The notes beneath the pieces are model-generated. The model ran no database searches, was not told the DNA's origin, and saw nothing but the letters and a program-made list of their open reading frames with translations. Shown here in pieces: positions 42,143-51,189 of a stretch of 64,000 bases of DNA. Where the stretch lies: positions 682,001 to 746,000 of the forward strand of contig NZ_PPEG02000001.1 in NCBI RefSeq assembly GCF_002899945.2, read 5' to 3'. A program made the position numbers and the translations under genes. Source of the stretch: Chryseobacterium viscerum (lineage in GTDB: Bacteria > Bacteroidota > Bacteroidia > Flavobacteriales > Weeksellaceae). Numbering within the stretch: the stretch's first letter is position 1; each line of letters opens with the position of its first letter.

Positions 42143-42376
42143 GCGAATGGGCAAATAAGGGTCTTCCTTTTCAGGAATTCTCAGTTTATTACAGCCCTGT
42201 TTCTTTTATTTAGCCTGAAAAACAATCTGATAGCAAACAATTTCTATAAGCAATTCGCCATTTTGCGATTTTGCTTTTTTGCCATGTTAACACCTCCTTA
42301 ACAATTTTCTAATCTCATTTTAATCTCTTTAATCACATTTTAATTCCGTTCCAAAGATCTTCTAATTTGGTCGTTC

Positions 42377-42384
42377 TAGTTTTG
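42377..42384 (+). promoter_or_regulatory. -7 box TAGTTTTG
   Basis: A TAnnTTTG match 41 bp before the ATG at 42426. The -33 element is not clear. Confidence 0.45.
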
Positions 42385-42425
42385 TATCATCAAAAAAGAT
42401 AACACAATACAAAATAATAAAGAAC

Positions 42426-42920
42426 ATGGCTAAAACAATTTTAATTGCGACAGATTACTCTCTTGAGTCATTGAATATATTGAAAAAAGTACTTAAGGAG
42501 AAAGATGCATCAGAAGATCAGAATCAATATAATATCCTTCTGACTTCCGGATACGATTCGGGAGATTCTATCAGAGACCTTTTATTCACAACCAAAACAT
42601 CGGTTTTCAATAAAATCAGACCTGAAGAATTTTGTGATGCCTATGGAATAATCAGTAATAAATACCCTCATCTGGTGAATAAAGTTATCTGTGATGTTTT
42701 TACAGGAAGCTTCCAAAGAACATTCAACCAGTATGTAAAAGCAGAAAATATTGAAGAGGCATATTATTCTCCCTCTATCAAAAGCAAAGGGAAAGGGAAA
42801 TTCGATCTGATTCCTTATATCAAAAAATGCAAAGAGCTTCAGTCTCGTGAAATTACGGTTGAAGTAAGAGAAAGACTTCCGGAAAGAGGAAGACTGGCAG
42901 AGATCTTTGTAGAGGTCTAA
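42426..42920 (+). CDS. Hypothetical protein, USP-like N-terminus (164 aa)
   Basis: 164 residues, soluble. The first strand and turn 'AKTILIATDYSLESLNILKK' resemble universal stress proteins, but the ATP-binding GxxGS motif of USPs is missing and the rest does not follow the family. The C-terminal half is basic ('SKGKGKFDLIPYIKKCKEL') and ends with 'EVRERLPERGRLAEIFVEV'. It is 30 bp before a YoaK-family membrane protein gene and probably co-transcribed. Function unknown. Confidence 0.6.
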   Translation: MAKTILIATDYSLESLNILKKVLKEKDASEDQNQYNILLTSGYDSGDSIRDLLFTTKTSVFNKIRPEEFCDAYGIISNKYPHLVNKVICDVFTGSFQRTFNQYVKAENIEEAYYSPSIKSKGKGKFDLIPYIKKCKELQSREITVEVRERLPERGRLAEIFVEV

Positions 42921-42950
42921 AAAATTAAACACTATTTAAAAAGATAAAAA

Positions 42951-43778
42951 ATGTTAAGAAATTATAGTAACAGCAGGACACTGGGAGACAATATCAGGTT
43001 GGGGACGCTGACTGCCTTTACGGCGGGTACTATAAATATTGCTTCCCTATTGATATTTCTCTCTTTTACATCGAACGTAACGGGACACTACGCTATTTTG
43101 GCGGCAGAAATCAGTAAAGGAAACTGGACTCAGGTAGGAGTCGTAGGCGGATGGATATTTTTATTCTTCTTCGGAAGTTTTCTATCCAACTTTATTGTGA
43201 TCAATTTTAATAAGAAAAGTAAATACTTTGCCCATTCTATGCCTATTGTGCTGGAAATTATATGCCTGCTTTTTGTAGGGGTGTATGGGCAGTTCTATTA
43301 TCAGAAAACACTAGAAGAGACAGAATATTTGGTAGCCCTGATGCTTTTTGCTACAGGATTGCAAAATGGATTGACGGCAAGTATCTCCAATTTCTCTGTG
43401 AAGACCACCCACCTTACCGGAACAACCACCGACTTAGGAATCCTGGTATCTATGTTTACACAGAAAAAATACAGAAGAAACGGAGAGTTGATTGGTAGAG
43501 CAAAACTGCTGATGAGTATTATGCTTGCTTACGTCACGGGAGCCGTCTTCTCTGGATTGACTTATTATTATCTGGAGTTCAGGGTATTCTACGTGATCAG
43601 TTTATGTCTGTTGATTGTCATTGGGTATGATGCTTATAAAATTCATGTGCGTCACTTCAATACGAAGTACAGATACAACAGGATTTATAAAAAGGCTAAC
43701 CTCTTGGCTTACCTTTATGATAAAATCCATGGAATTCCTAAAAGAGAAGAAAAAAGAAAGCTTGTCTTTGAGGATTAA
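42951..43778 (+). CDS. YoaK family (DUF1275) membrane protein
   Basis: 275 residues with six or seven predicted membrane segments. Family signatures are 'LTAFTAGTINIASLLIFLSF', 'SNVTGHYAILA' and 'ATGLQNGLTASISNFSVKTT' followed by 'HLTGTTTDLG'. The C-terminus is basic and cytoplasmic. The family is widespread and its transport role unproven. A terminator follows 42 bp after the stop. Confidence 0.88.
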   Translation: MLRNYSNSRTLGDNIRLGTLTAFTAGTINIASLLIFLSFTSNVTGHYAILAAEISKGNWTQVGVVGGWIFLFFFGSFLSNFIVINFNKKSKYFAHSMPIVLEIICLLFVGVYGQFYYQKTLEETEYLVALMLFATGLQNGLTASISNFSVKTTHLTGTTTDLGILVSMFTQKKYRRNGELIGRAKLLMSIMLAYVTGAVFSGLTYYYLEFRVFYVISLCLLIVIGYDAYKIHVRHFNTKYRYNRIYKKANLLAYLYDKIHGIPKREEKRKLVFED

Positions 43779-43820
43779 AATATAAAACACACTATTAATT
43801 TTTTGTATAAACTAGCTGTA

Positions 43821-43858
43821 AATGCCCTTATTTTATTATAGAATAAGGGTATTTTTTT
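43821..43858 (+). terminator. Terminator after the YoaK-family gene
   Basis: A 12-bp stem AATGCCCTTATT / AATAAGGGTATT (one G-U pair) with a 9-base A/T loop, then seven T. The rest of the gap to mutL (43859-44065) shows nothing else. Confidence 0.85.
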
Positions 43859-44065
43859 GAAAAATTATCTCATATATCAATAGTCTGGTTGTTTTTTGCT
43901 AATTTTTATGGGTGTAAAAATGAAAATTTCCGGATCAAATAAATAAACTTGCTAAAGCCCTTCATTACAAACATTAAAAAAAATGGTTGGGGATAAATGG
44001 GCAAAAATGTTGATAATTAAATATTAAATCACGATTTTAGTGTTTTAATTCCCGTTTTCATTGAC

Positions 44066-44073
44066 TATTTTTG
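44066..44073 (+). promoter_or_regulatory. -7 box TATTTTTG before mutL
   Basis: A TAnnTTTG match 19 bp before the chosen mutL ATG at 44093 and only 4 bp before the alternative frame start at 44078, which supports the later start. Confidence 0.6.
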
Positions 44074-44092
44074 TAAGTTGATTTACGTTTTT

Positions 44093-45883
44093 ATGTCAGA
44101 TATTATTCAGCTTTTACCGGATCATGTAGCCAACCAAATTGCAGCGGGAGAGGTGGTGCAGCGCCCTGCATCCATTGTGAAGGAGCTTTTGGAAAATGCT
44201 ATAGATGCAGATGCAACGAAAATTGAATTGATCATCAGGGATGCCGGAAAAAACCTTATTCAGGTGGTAGATGACGGAAAAGGAATGTCCGAAACAGATG
44301 CGAGAATGGCGTTTGAAAGACATGCCACTTCCAAAATCAAAGCGACAGAGGATATCTTTAAGATTTCAACAAAAGGCTTCCGTGGTGAAGCTTTGGCTTC
44401 TATTGCAGCGGTTTCCCAGGTGGAACTTAGATCCAAGCAGAAAGACACTTCCATTGGGACTAATATTTATATCGAAGGTGGAGTTTTTCAGTTTCAGGAC
44501 CCTATTCAGACAGCAGACGGATCAAACTTTTTAGTAAAAAATCTTTTTTATAACGTTCCTGCAAGAAGGAAGTTTTTGAAAAATAATAATATTGAATTCA
44601 GACACGTAATTGATGAATTTCAACGTGTTGCATTGGCTCATGAGAATCTGGAGTTTTCTCTTTTTCATGATGATGAAGCTGTTTTCAGACTGAGAAAAGG
44701 AAGTCAGATGCAGCGTATTGTTGATGTTTTCGGAAGAAAGCTTCAGCCGCTTTTGATTCCGATCAAAGAAGATATTATCTGGTGTAAGCTTCATGGTTTT
44801 GTGGCAAAGCCTGAAGGTGCTAAGAAAGCAAGAGGCGAGCAGTTTCTTTTTGTGAATGGAAGATATTTCAGAAGTCCTTACTTCAATAAAGCAGTACAGG
44901 AAGCTTTTGAAGGACTTCTTCAACCGGGATATGTGCCGTCATTTTTCCTTTTCCTGGATCTTGATCCGGAGAAAATAGATGTGAACATCCACCCGCAGAA
45001 AACAGAGGTGAAATTTGAAGATGAGCATCTTATTTTTGCTTTGCTTCGATCAACCATTAAAAGATCTTTAGGAATTTACAATGTTTCTCCAAGCCTTGAT
45101 TTTGACAGAGACCCGGAATTAGATCAAATGATGAATAAGCCGATTCCAAGTAAAGGAAATGGTGGTGGAGGTGGTTTTGTAAAAATGCCCGAGATTATTG
45201 TAGACAAAGATTATAATCCGTTTCTGGAAGAAAAAATTGTAGTGCATCCTGAGGAAATTCAGAACCTTACAGAAATGTACCATCAGAATATTACGGCAGA
45301 GCCTTCAAAGATCAACTTATTTGAGGATGAAGATTTTGACGAAGATCTTATGAGACTTCCCAACGGATACTGGCTTTTCAATAAAGGGGATGTTACACTC
45401 ATGCTGGATTTGGGGAGAATGCACCGGTTATTGGTTTCTGATGGTAACAAATCTACCAGAAAATCAGGTACAAACAGTCATGCTCTTCTTTTTTCTCTGG
45501 AGTATCATATGAATGAGATCGAAAAGACAAAATACAATTCGATCAAAAAATATCTTCCGGAATTAGGGTTTGACATGAAAATTGCACATGAAAGTGTGCT
45601 GAGAATAGATTCACTTCCTGAAGGATTGAAAGAAACACAGGCAATGAAGTTTCTGGAGAACCTTTTTGAAATTCTAGAATACAAGACAGAAGATGAATTT
45701 ATGCAGTATTACCATAACCAATGGAATAAAATGCAGTCGAAGTCAAGATTTGACTTTATTTATAAAAAAGATGCGGAACAGCTTATTAAAGACTTTACAG
45801 CATTAGGCTTCCCAGAATTTTTACCAGACGGCAAGAGATGCTTCTATGAAGTTCCGTTTAATGATTTTAAAAACAAATTTTAA
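44093..45883 (+). CDS. mutL: DNA mismatch repair protein MutL
   Basis: 596 residues from the ATG at 44093 (MSDIIQLLPDHVANQIAAGE). The five residues before it in frame are not part of the family N-terminus. GHKL ATPase motifs are seen: 'VKELLENAIDADA', 'VVDDGKGMSETDA', 'ISTKGFRGEALASI' and 'PARRKFLKN'. A Gly/acidic linker follows (about 350-420). In the C-terminal domain the endonuclease motif DQHAxxExxxxE is absent; the matching strand reads 'MLDLGRMHRLLVSDG', and the CPHGRP-like end reads 'LPDGKRCFYEV'. It therefore appears to be a non-endonucleolytic MutL. A rhomboid gene starts 5 bp later. Confidence 0.95.
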   Translation: MSDIIQLLPDHVANQIAAGEVVQRPASIVKELLENAIDADATKIELIIRDAGKNLIQVVDDGKGMSETDARMAFERHATSKIKATEDIFKISTKGFRGEALASIAAVSQVELRSKQKDTSIGTNIYIEGGVFQFQDPIQTADGSNFLVKNLFYNVPARRKFLKNNNIEFRHVIDEFQRVALAHENLEFSLFHDDEAVFRLRKGSQMQRIVDVFGRKLQPLLIPIKEDIIWCKLHGFVAKPEGAKKARGEQFLFVNGRYFRSPYFNKAVQEAFEGLLQPGYVPSFFLFLDLDPEKIDVNIHPQKTEVKFEDEHLIFALLRSTIKRSLGIYNVSPSLDFDRDPELDQMMNKPIPSKGNGGGGGFVKMPEIIVDKDYNPFLEEKIVVHPEEIQNLTEMYHQNITAEPSKINLFEDEDFDEDLMRLPNGYWLFNKGDVTLMLDLGRMHRLLVSDGNKSTRKSGTNSHALLFSLEYHMNEIEKTKYNSIKKYLPELGFDMKIAHESVLRIDSLPEGLKETQAMKFLENLFEILEYKTEDEFMQYYHNQWNKMQSKSRFDFIYKKDAEQLIKDFTALGFPEFLPDGKRCFYEVPFNDFKNKF

Positions 45884-45888
45884 AAAAT

Positions 45889-46617
45889 ATGTTTAACAAT
45901 ATACCGCCGATTACAAGGAACATTATAATAATCAATGTTATAGTTTTCATTATAACTTCTTTACTTGGAGATAAGATTGTCGAGTATCTCGCAGCCTTTT
46001 ATCCATTTTCTCCTTTTTTTCATTCATGGCAGGTGATTACTCATATGTTTATGCATGGAAGTATTATGCATATCTTGTTTAATATGATGACGCTTTTCAG
46101 CTTTGGGCCTATTCTAGAGCAGTCATTAGGAGACAGAAAGTATTTGATTTTATACTTTGCAAGCGGTCTAGGGGCGTTTTTCCTTTTTAACCTATGGAAC
46201 TTTGTAGAAGTTCAGCAGATATCGGGCGAGCTACAGCAGTTAGGCTTTAATGTAAATGCCTATATGTCGGGAGCAAGTGTTGAATTTGCAGGAAATGCGG
46301 ATGCTATTCTTAAGCAGAAAGAATTACTGGGAAGTTTAAAAGGAATTGTCGCAACACCAATGGTAGGAGCTTCCGGAGCTATTTTCGGAGTAGTAGCCGC
46401 ATTTGCAACCCTATATCCCGATTCTAAAATTGGAATCATGTTTATTCCTGTTCCGATTAAAGTAAAATATCTCCTTCCAATTATTGTTGTTGTTTCTGTA
46501 TACCTTGGTCTTTCCGGTAATGGAGGCGGCATTGCTCACTTAGCTCACGTAGGAGGAGCTTTGGTAGGATGGCTGTTGGCACTGAGTTGGAAAAAACATT
46601 TGTATAGATTCAATTAA
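45889..46617 (+). CDS. Rhomboid-family intramembrane serine protease
   Basis: 242 residues, about six membrane helices. Rhomboid marks are 'VITHMFMHGSIMHILFNMM' (His/Asn oxyanion region), catalytic Ser in 'VGASGAIFGVVAAF' (about 161) and catalytic His in 'IAHLAHVGGALVGWLLA'. An insert of about 45 residues lies between helices 3 and 4 ('WNFVEVQQISGELQQLGF'), common in this phylum. It is in a run with mutL upstream and the EEP-family genes downstream (gaps of 5 and 9 bp). Confidence 0.93.
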   Translation: MFNNIPPITRNIIIINVIVFIITSLLGDKIVEYLAAFYPFSPFFHSWQVITHMFMHGSIMHILFNMMTLFSFGPILEQSLGDRKYLILYFASGLGAFFLFNLWNFVEVQQISGELQQLGFNVNAYMSGASVEFAGNADAILKQKELLGSLKGIVATPMVGASGAIFGVVAAFATLYPDSKIGIMFIPVPIKVKYLLPIIVVVSVYLGLSGNGGGIAHLAHVGGALVGWLLALSWKKHLYRFN

Positions 46618-46626
46618 AATAACATT

Positions 46627-47619
46627 GTGAAGGTTTTCCGACTCATCCTATTGATTTTACATCTTGGAATTCTATTTTTACTGCTGGGCACTTTATTGAA
46701 TGCCTATGTTCCACCGAAGGTTTTCCCTTGGTTTAATCTGCTTTCTTTAGGTTTCCCGGTGCTTATTATCTTATATGTCATTCTAACAATATTCTGGGTA
46801 TTCAGCTGGAAAAAGAGAGCTTTTGTATTCATGTTTATGGGGTTGGCATTTATCAATCCTGTAAAACGATGGGTCAATTATTCCTCTCCTAAAAAAGGGG
46901 ACGCTGAGATAAAAGTGGTTTCCTTCAATACCAGAGCAGGAGGTAGAGGAAATGAAGGGATTGCACCTTATCTGAAATCTCAGAACGCAGATGTTATTCT
47001 ATTGCAGGAAGATGCTGGGAGAGAATATCAATTTGAAGGCTATCAAAAAGCAAATCCATCTATCGGATTAACTGTTTTGACGAAAAATAAAATTATCAGC
47101 CAGAAAGTTATCGACCCCCAGGACGAAAATCTAAGGGTTCCCGGCTTACAGGTCGATATTGAAATTAATGGTAAAGTATATCGGTTTATTAATGTTTATC
47201 TTAATCCGTTCCGTTTCGAAAAAGAGATGGTGAAGCTTAACGGAAATACCGATGCCAATGAACAAAAGGTAAAAGACGTTATTAAAAGACTTATTCCAAC
47301 CTTTAAGAAACATCAGGATCAGGTAGGTCTGATCCAGCAATCCATTGAAAGTTCACCTTATCCTGTTATTCTAACCGGAGACTTCAATTCTGTTCCTAAT
47401 TCTTATGAATATTACCATCTTTCTGAAGGACTTGAAGATGCATTTTTAACAGCAGGAAAGGGAAGTGCGACCAGTTTTCATGACTATAAATTCCCCATCA
47501 GGATCGACTATGTTTTTTCTTCAAAATCATTACGTGCATTGTCCTATGAAGTAGATCGTTCTGTCAGAATTTCAGATCATTATCCGGTGATTGTAAAGTT
47601 TTCAACAGAGGGTAAGTAA
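46627..47619 (+). CDS. Endonuclease/exonuclease/phosphatase-family protein 1 (GTG start)
   Basis: 330 residues starting with GTG at 46627. The start is supported by close similarity of the first 40 residues to the downstream paralogue. Three N-terminal membrane segments (about 4-25, 35-57, 63-82) are followed by a DNase I-like EEP domain from about 95: 'KVVSFNTRAGGRG', 'ADVILLQEDAG', 'PVILTGDFNSVPNSYEY' and 'RIDYVFSS...ISDHYPVIV' (metal and catalytic Asn/Asp/His). The catalytic face is probably periplasmic or cytoplasmic at the membrane. A phosphodiesterase or phospholipase role is likely, substrate unknown. Confidence 0.88.
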   Translation: MKVFRLILLILHLGILFLLLGTLLNAYVPPKVFPWFNLLSLGFPVLIILYVILTIFWVFSWKKRAFVFMFMGLAFINPVKRWVNYSSPKKGDAEIKVVSFNTRAGGRGNEGIAPYLKSQNADVILLQEDAGREYQFEGYQKANPSIGLTVLTKNKIISQKVIDPQDENLRVPGLQVDIEINGKVYRFINVYLNPFRFEKEMVKLNGNTDANEQKVKDVIKRLIPTFKKHQDQVGLIQQSIESSPYPVILTGDFNSVPNSYEYYHLSEGLEDAFLTAGKGSATSFHDYKFPIRIDYVFSSKSLRALSYEVDRSVRISDHYPVIVKFSTEGK

Positions 47620-47691
47620 TCATAAAAATAGTTAAAGTTTCACTGCTTGGTAGGGTTTTTGCTTAAAAACATCCGTACCAAGACCGTTTTT

Positions 47692-48663
47692 ATGAAGTCG
47701 AATCAGATATTACTATTTATACATATCGTTGTTGCTGTTTTACTCTTATGCACATTAGGGAATGCGTGGATTCCTCCTAATCTTTTGGGGACTCTTAATC
47801 TTCTCTCTCTTGGTTTCCCTTACATCATGGCAACATACCTTATTCTTACGCTGGTATGGGTCTTTAAAAGACAAAAAATTGCTATTGCCTTTGCTTTAGG
47901 GACTCTTGTTTTTGTTAACCCGATCAGACGTTGGGTCAACTTTTCTCCCAAAACAGAAAATTTAAAAACAATTCGGGATATCAAAGTGTTGACTTTCAAT
48001 GTAAAGTATGGAGAATATGGCTGGGATAAAGTAAAAGATTATATCAAAGCACAGGATGCCGACATTATTCTTGTACAGGAAAAAGACACCAATCGCGCAT
48101 TGAGGAGAGATCTTATAAAATATCCTTCAGTTATTCTTAAAACAAAGCATAAAATTGTAAGACAGGCAGAGCTGATTGATGAAAAAGCACGAGGAAATTC
48201 GTTTTATGCTGATATAGATATCAATGGAAAAATTATCAGAATTATAAATGTCTATCTGGAACCCTTCAGACTTCATAAATCAATGTTTACAAAGCTCGAT
48301 GCACTAGGTTTTGGGAATGTTTCTACCTTGTTATCTCATATGACACCTACATTTCAGGCGCATGAAGATCAGGTGAAAAGAATCAGAAAAATGGTAGATC
48401 TATCACCCTATCCGGTTATTCTAGCCGGTGATTTCAACTCTGTTCCCAATTCTTATGAATATTATAACCTCGGAAAAGATCTTCAGGATGCTTTTTTGGT
48501 GGCAGGAAAGGGAAGTGCAAGCAGTTTTCATGATTATAAAGTCCCTTTAAGGATCGATTATATCTTTACTTCGAAATCAATTATTCCACTAAGTTATAAA
48601 GTAGACCAGTCTGTGAAATTATCGGATCACTATCCTGTAATTGCAGAATTTCTGCTAAATTAG
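47692..48663 (+). CDS. Endonuclease/exonuclease/phosphatase-family protein 2 (tandem paralogue)
   Basis: 323 residues from the ATG at 47692 (MKSNQILLFIHIVVAVLLLC). An upstream TTG-initiated extension to 47647 is unneeded. The layout is the same as protein 1: three N-terminal membrane segments, then the EEP domain with 'VLTFNVKYGEYG', 'ADIILVQEKD', 'PVILAGDFNSVPNSYEYYNL' and 'LRIDYIFTS...LSDHYPVIAEF'. The two proteins are clear tandem duplicates with conserved catalytic residues. Both end in the same HYPVI strand. Confidence 0.88.
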   Translation: MKSNQILLFIHIVVAVLLLCTLGNAWIPPNLLGTLNLLSLGFPYIMATYLILTLVWVFKRQKIAIAFALGTLVFVNPIRRWVNFSPKTENLKTIRDIKVLTFNVKYGEYGWDKVKDYIKAQDADIILVQEKDTNRALRRDLIKYPSVILKTKHKIVRQAELIDEKARGNSFYADIDINGKIIRIINVYLEPFRLHKSMFTKLDALGFGNVSTLLSHMTPTFQAHEDQVKRIRKMVDLSPYPVILAGDFNSVPNSYEYYNLGKDLQDAFLVAGKGSASSFHDYKVPLRIDYIFTSKSIIPLSYKVDQSVKLSDHYPVIAEFLLN

Positions 48664-48667
48664 TTCC

Positions 48668-49030
48668 ATGAAAAATTTACTGTCTGCGATTTTTATTTTT
48701 ACAATTCTCTTCACCGCCTGCTCTAAGAAAGAATCTCCGGGTTTCGCTGCTGAACAGGATGTTAAGATGCATTATGACACTGTTGCTGTTGATTCCTTTT
48801 CTACAGGAGCTGTTTCAGTAGATATTGCCCGTAAGATAAGAATGTCCTCGCCCCAATATCTGGACTCTGTAAAACAGGCTAAAAAGCTTCAGGCAGAAGA
48901 AAGTAAGCTTAAAGCAGAGCTTGAAAAAGAGAACAAAGCAAAACAGGAAGAAGAAAAGAAAAAAACAGACGCAGAAAAGAAGAATAAAGCTTCAGAAACA
49001 CCATCTGCACAAAATACCAAACCAGAATAA
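48668..49030 (+). CDS. Small lipoprotein with Lys/Glu-rich coiled-coil tail
   Basis: 120 residues. The lipoprotein signal is MKNLLSAIFIFTILFTACSK (Cys18). The middle part is 'KMHYDTVAVDSFSTGAVSVD'. The last 45 residues are almost only Lys, Glu, Gln and Ala (charged helix). It starts 4 bp after the EEP paralogue stop. Function unknown; the charged tail could be structural. Confidence 0.75.
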   Translation: MKNLLSAIFIFTILFTACSKKESPGFAAEQDVKMHYDTVAVDSFSTGAVSVDIARKIRMSSPQYLDSVKQAKKLQAEESKLKAELEKENKAKQEEEKKKTDAEKKNKASETPSAQNTKPE

Positions 49031-49055
49031 ATCAATATCATTAAAAATATATAAT

Positions 49056-49499
49056 ATGAAAAAGCAAATCCTGGCAGCTGTAGTGATCTCAATATTCACT
49101 GTAGCATGCACAAAATCAACTACAAAAACAGAACAAGTAGAAAGTTCTGACGGCTCAGTTACTACGACCACAACTACAGTTACGGAAACGCCTGATGTTG
49201 TTGATAGTGCCAAAGTCAACAAAACAAAAGAGGACGTTAAGGCTAAAGTAGATGAAGCTGGAAATAAGATAGATAATGCTGCCCAAAAAGCTAAAGATAA
49301 AATTGATGCCACTGCAGACAAGACAAAACAGGATCTTCACAAGGCAGGACAAGATATCAAAACTGAAGCGAACAAAGTTGGGAAAGATATTAAAAGCGGT
49401 GCGCAGGAAGTAGGAAAAGATGCAAAAGATGCCGCCAAAAAAGGAGCTTCAAAAGTAGAGGAAGCTGCTAAAAAAGTAAAAGAAGACTTAAGCAAGTAA
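49056..49499 (+). CDS. Lipoprotein with LEA/YtxH-like repeats
   Basis: 147 residues from the ATG at 49056 (MKKQILAAVVISIFTVACTK, lipobox Cys18). The longer upstream frame reads through the previous gene's tail in another frame and is rejected. After a Thr/Val-rich stretch come many 11-residue-like repeats (KxxVDEAGNKIDNAAQKAKD, then 'GQDIKTEANKVGKDIKSGA'), typical of late-embryogenesis-abundant or apolipoprotein-like amphipathic helices. Envelope stress protection is a reasonable guess. A strong terminator follows 6 bp after the stop. Confidence 0.78.
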   Translation: MKKQILAAVVISIFTVACTKSTTKTEQVESSDGSVTTTTTTVTETPDVVDSAKVNKTKEDVKAKVDEAGNKIDNAAQKAKDKIDATADKTKQDLHKAGQDIKTEANKVGKDIKSGAQEVGKDAKDAAKKGASKVEEAAKKVKEDLSK

Positions 49500-49505
49500 A
49501 ATAAG

Positions 49506-49538
49506 AAGCCGCAACTCAATGAGATTGCGGCTTTTTTT
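49506..49538 (+). terminator. Terminator at the end of the mutL-to-lipoprotein run
   Basis: Stem AAGCCGCAA / TTGCGGCTT, 10-base loop, then TTTTT. It separates this run from the convergent GH3-like gene. Confidence 0.9.
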
Positions 49539-49569
49539 ATTCATTAATTTGAAAGGAAAATTCTTTCTC

Positions 49570-51084
49570 TTATTTATTCATTTCCAGCAAGGGCTCAATA
49601 TATTCCCGGTCATTGCTCAACCTTGGCACTTTATTTTGCCCTCCCAGTTTTCCTTTGGCCTCCAGCCAATGATAGAAAAGGTTATTTTTAGCGATGTGTA
49701 CAATAGGTCTTTTAAGAGTTATATTATTGTACCTTTTCGCTTCATAGTCAGAGTTGATGGTCTTTAAATGCTTATCAAAAGCATCAACGAAGCTATCCAG
49801 ATTATCCGGATGCTGGCTGAATTCAAAGATCCATTCATGAGCACCCCCTTCATTTTCTTTCATAAACACCGGGGCTCCTGTAAAATCAGTGATTTGTGCT
49901 CCTGTGGCTTCACAAGCTCTTGCCAGGGCAGATTCTACATTAGTGATCATCAGTTCCTCCCCAAAAGCATTGATATAGTGTTTGGTTCTTCCTGTTATTT
50001 TTATTCTGAAAGGGTTTGTCGAAGTAAAGACTACCGTATCGCCTATGAGATATCTCCATAGACCGCCGTTGGTTGTGATAACCATAGCATAGTTTTTTCC
50101 AACTTCCACATCTTCCAGACTTACGACTTTTGGATTCGAAAAATGAAACTGATCCATGGGAATAAATTCGTAAAATATTCCATAGTCCAGCATCAGAAGC
50201 ATTTCATCACTGTCAGATCTATCCTGTATACCGAAGAACCCTTCAGAAGCATTATAAATTTCGTAGTAATTGATGTTTTTTCCGATGATCTGTCGGAATT
50301 GCTCCCTGTAGGGCTTAAAGCTGATTCCACCGTGAAAAAACACCTCCAAATTGGGCCACAGCTCAGAAACATTTTCTACATTCGTCTCCTTTAATACTCT
50401 TTGAAGAAGAACCATCATCCAGCTGGGTACCCCAAGGATACTTCCCACATCTTCATTTTTTACTTCAGAGGTAATCGCTTTCAGCTTGCTTTCCCATTCT
50501 CCCATCAAAGAAACCTTCTTGCTGGGAGTTGTCGTTATTTCTACCCAAAACGGGAGATTATCGATCAAAATAGCAGATAAATCGCCAAATTTGGTATTAA
50601 AGTCTGCATACAATTCAGAACTTCCGCCTAAACGTAAGTTTTTATAATTAAAAAGCTGATTTTCAGGATGATTATTGGCGTAAATGGAAACCATATCTTT
50701 TCCGGCTTTCATATGGCAGTATTCAAGACTTTCCGTTGAAATAGGAATGAATTTACTTTTCGCATTTGTTGTTCCAGAGGATTTTGCAAAATGTTTGATA
50801 TAACCGGGCCAGCTTACATCTTTTTGTCCCTGTCTTGCTTTTTCAATATAAGGCTCCATTTCTTCGTACGTAACAATAGGAACTTTGTTTTTAAAATCCT
50901 GATAACTTGATATAGAATTGAATCCGTATAATTTACCATACTCCGTATCTTCTGCATGAAACAGCTGAGAAAAGAGTATACCTTTCTGTGTTTCAATGGG
51001 ATGGTCCATGAAATTTTGTATCTGATCTATCCTTTGACGGATAAACCAATTGACTACAGTATTGAAAAGTGCTTTGGTTGCCAT
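49570..51084 (-). CDS. GH3-family acyl-acid amidosynthetase-like protein
   Basis: 504 residues of the GH3 branch of adenylate-forming enzymes. Motifs are 'HFAKSSGTTNAKSKFIPIS' (phosphate-binding loop), 'YYEIYNASEGFFGIQ' (the Y-x-A-S-E-G motif of GH3) and 'YAMVITTNGGLWRYLIGDTV' followed by 'FRIKITGRTKHYINAFGEEL'. Plant GH3 enzymes join acyl acids to amino acids. The substrate of bacterial relatives is unknown. It stands alone, convergent with the lipoprotein genes. Downstream of it is the plus-strand terminator at 49506, which may act both ways. Confidence 0.9.
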   Translation of the reverse strand: MATKALFNTVVNWFIRQRIDQIQNFMDHPIETQKGILFSQLFHAEDTEYGKLYGFNSISSYQDFKNKVPIVTYEEMEPYIEKARQGQKDVSWPGYIKHFAKSSGTTNAKSKFIPISTESLEYCHMKAGKDMVSIYANNHPENQLFNYKNLRLGGSSELYADFNTKFGDLSAILIDNLPFWVEITTTPSKKVSLMGEWESKLKAITSEVKNEDVGSILGVPSWMMVLLQRVLKETNVENVSELWPNLEVFFHGGISFKPYREQFRQIIGKNINYYEIYNASEGFFGIQDRSDSDEMLLMLDYGIFYEFIPMDQFHFSNPKVVSLEDVEVGKNYAMVITTNGGLWRYLIGDTVVFTSTNPFRIKITGRTKHYINAFGEELMITNVESALARACEATGAQITDFTGAPVFMKENEGGAHEWIFEFSQHPDNLDSFVDAFDKHLKTINSDYEAKRYNNITLKRPIVHIAKNNLFYHWLEAKGKLGGQNKVPRLSNDREYIEPLLEMNK

Positions 51085-51136
51085 TCCAACAAATATAATG
51101 ATATTTGAATTTTTAGGAAATTTTTTCAGAAATTAA

Positions 51137-51169
51137 ATAAAAAAACCGTTACAAAATATGTAACGGTTT
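51137..51169 (-). terminator. Terminator after the bacilliredoxin gene
   Basis: Minus strand: AAACCGTTAC / GTAACGGTTT with a 7-base A/T loop, then a T-rich run (TTTTTATTT). It lies 20 bp after the stop at 51190. Confidence 0.8.
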
Positions 51170-51189
51170 GATATTTAGATTGTTGTTTC

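Noticed and set aside
48921..49055. N-terminal extension of the LEA/YtxH-like lipoprotein
   Set aside because: It overlaps the 3' end of the preceding lipoprotein gene in another frame and is purely Lys/Arg-rich. The start at 49056 gives a proper lipoprotein signal.
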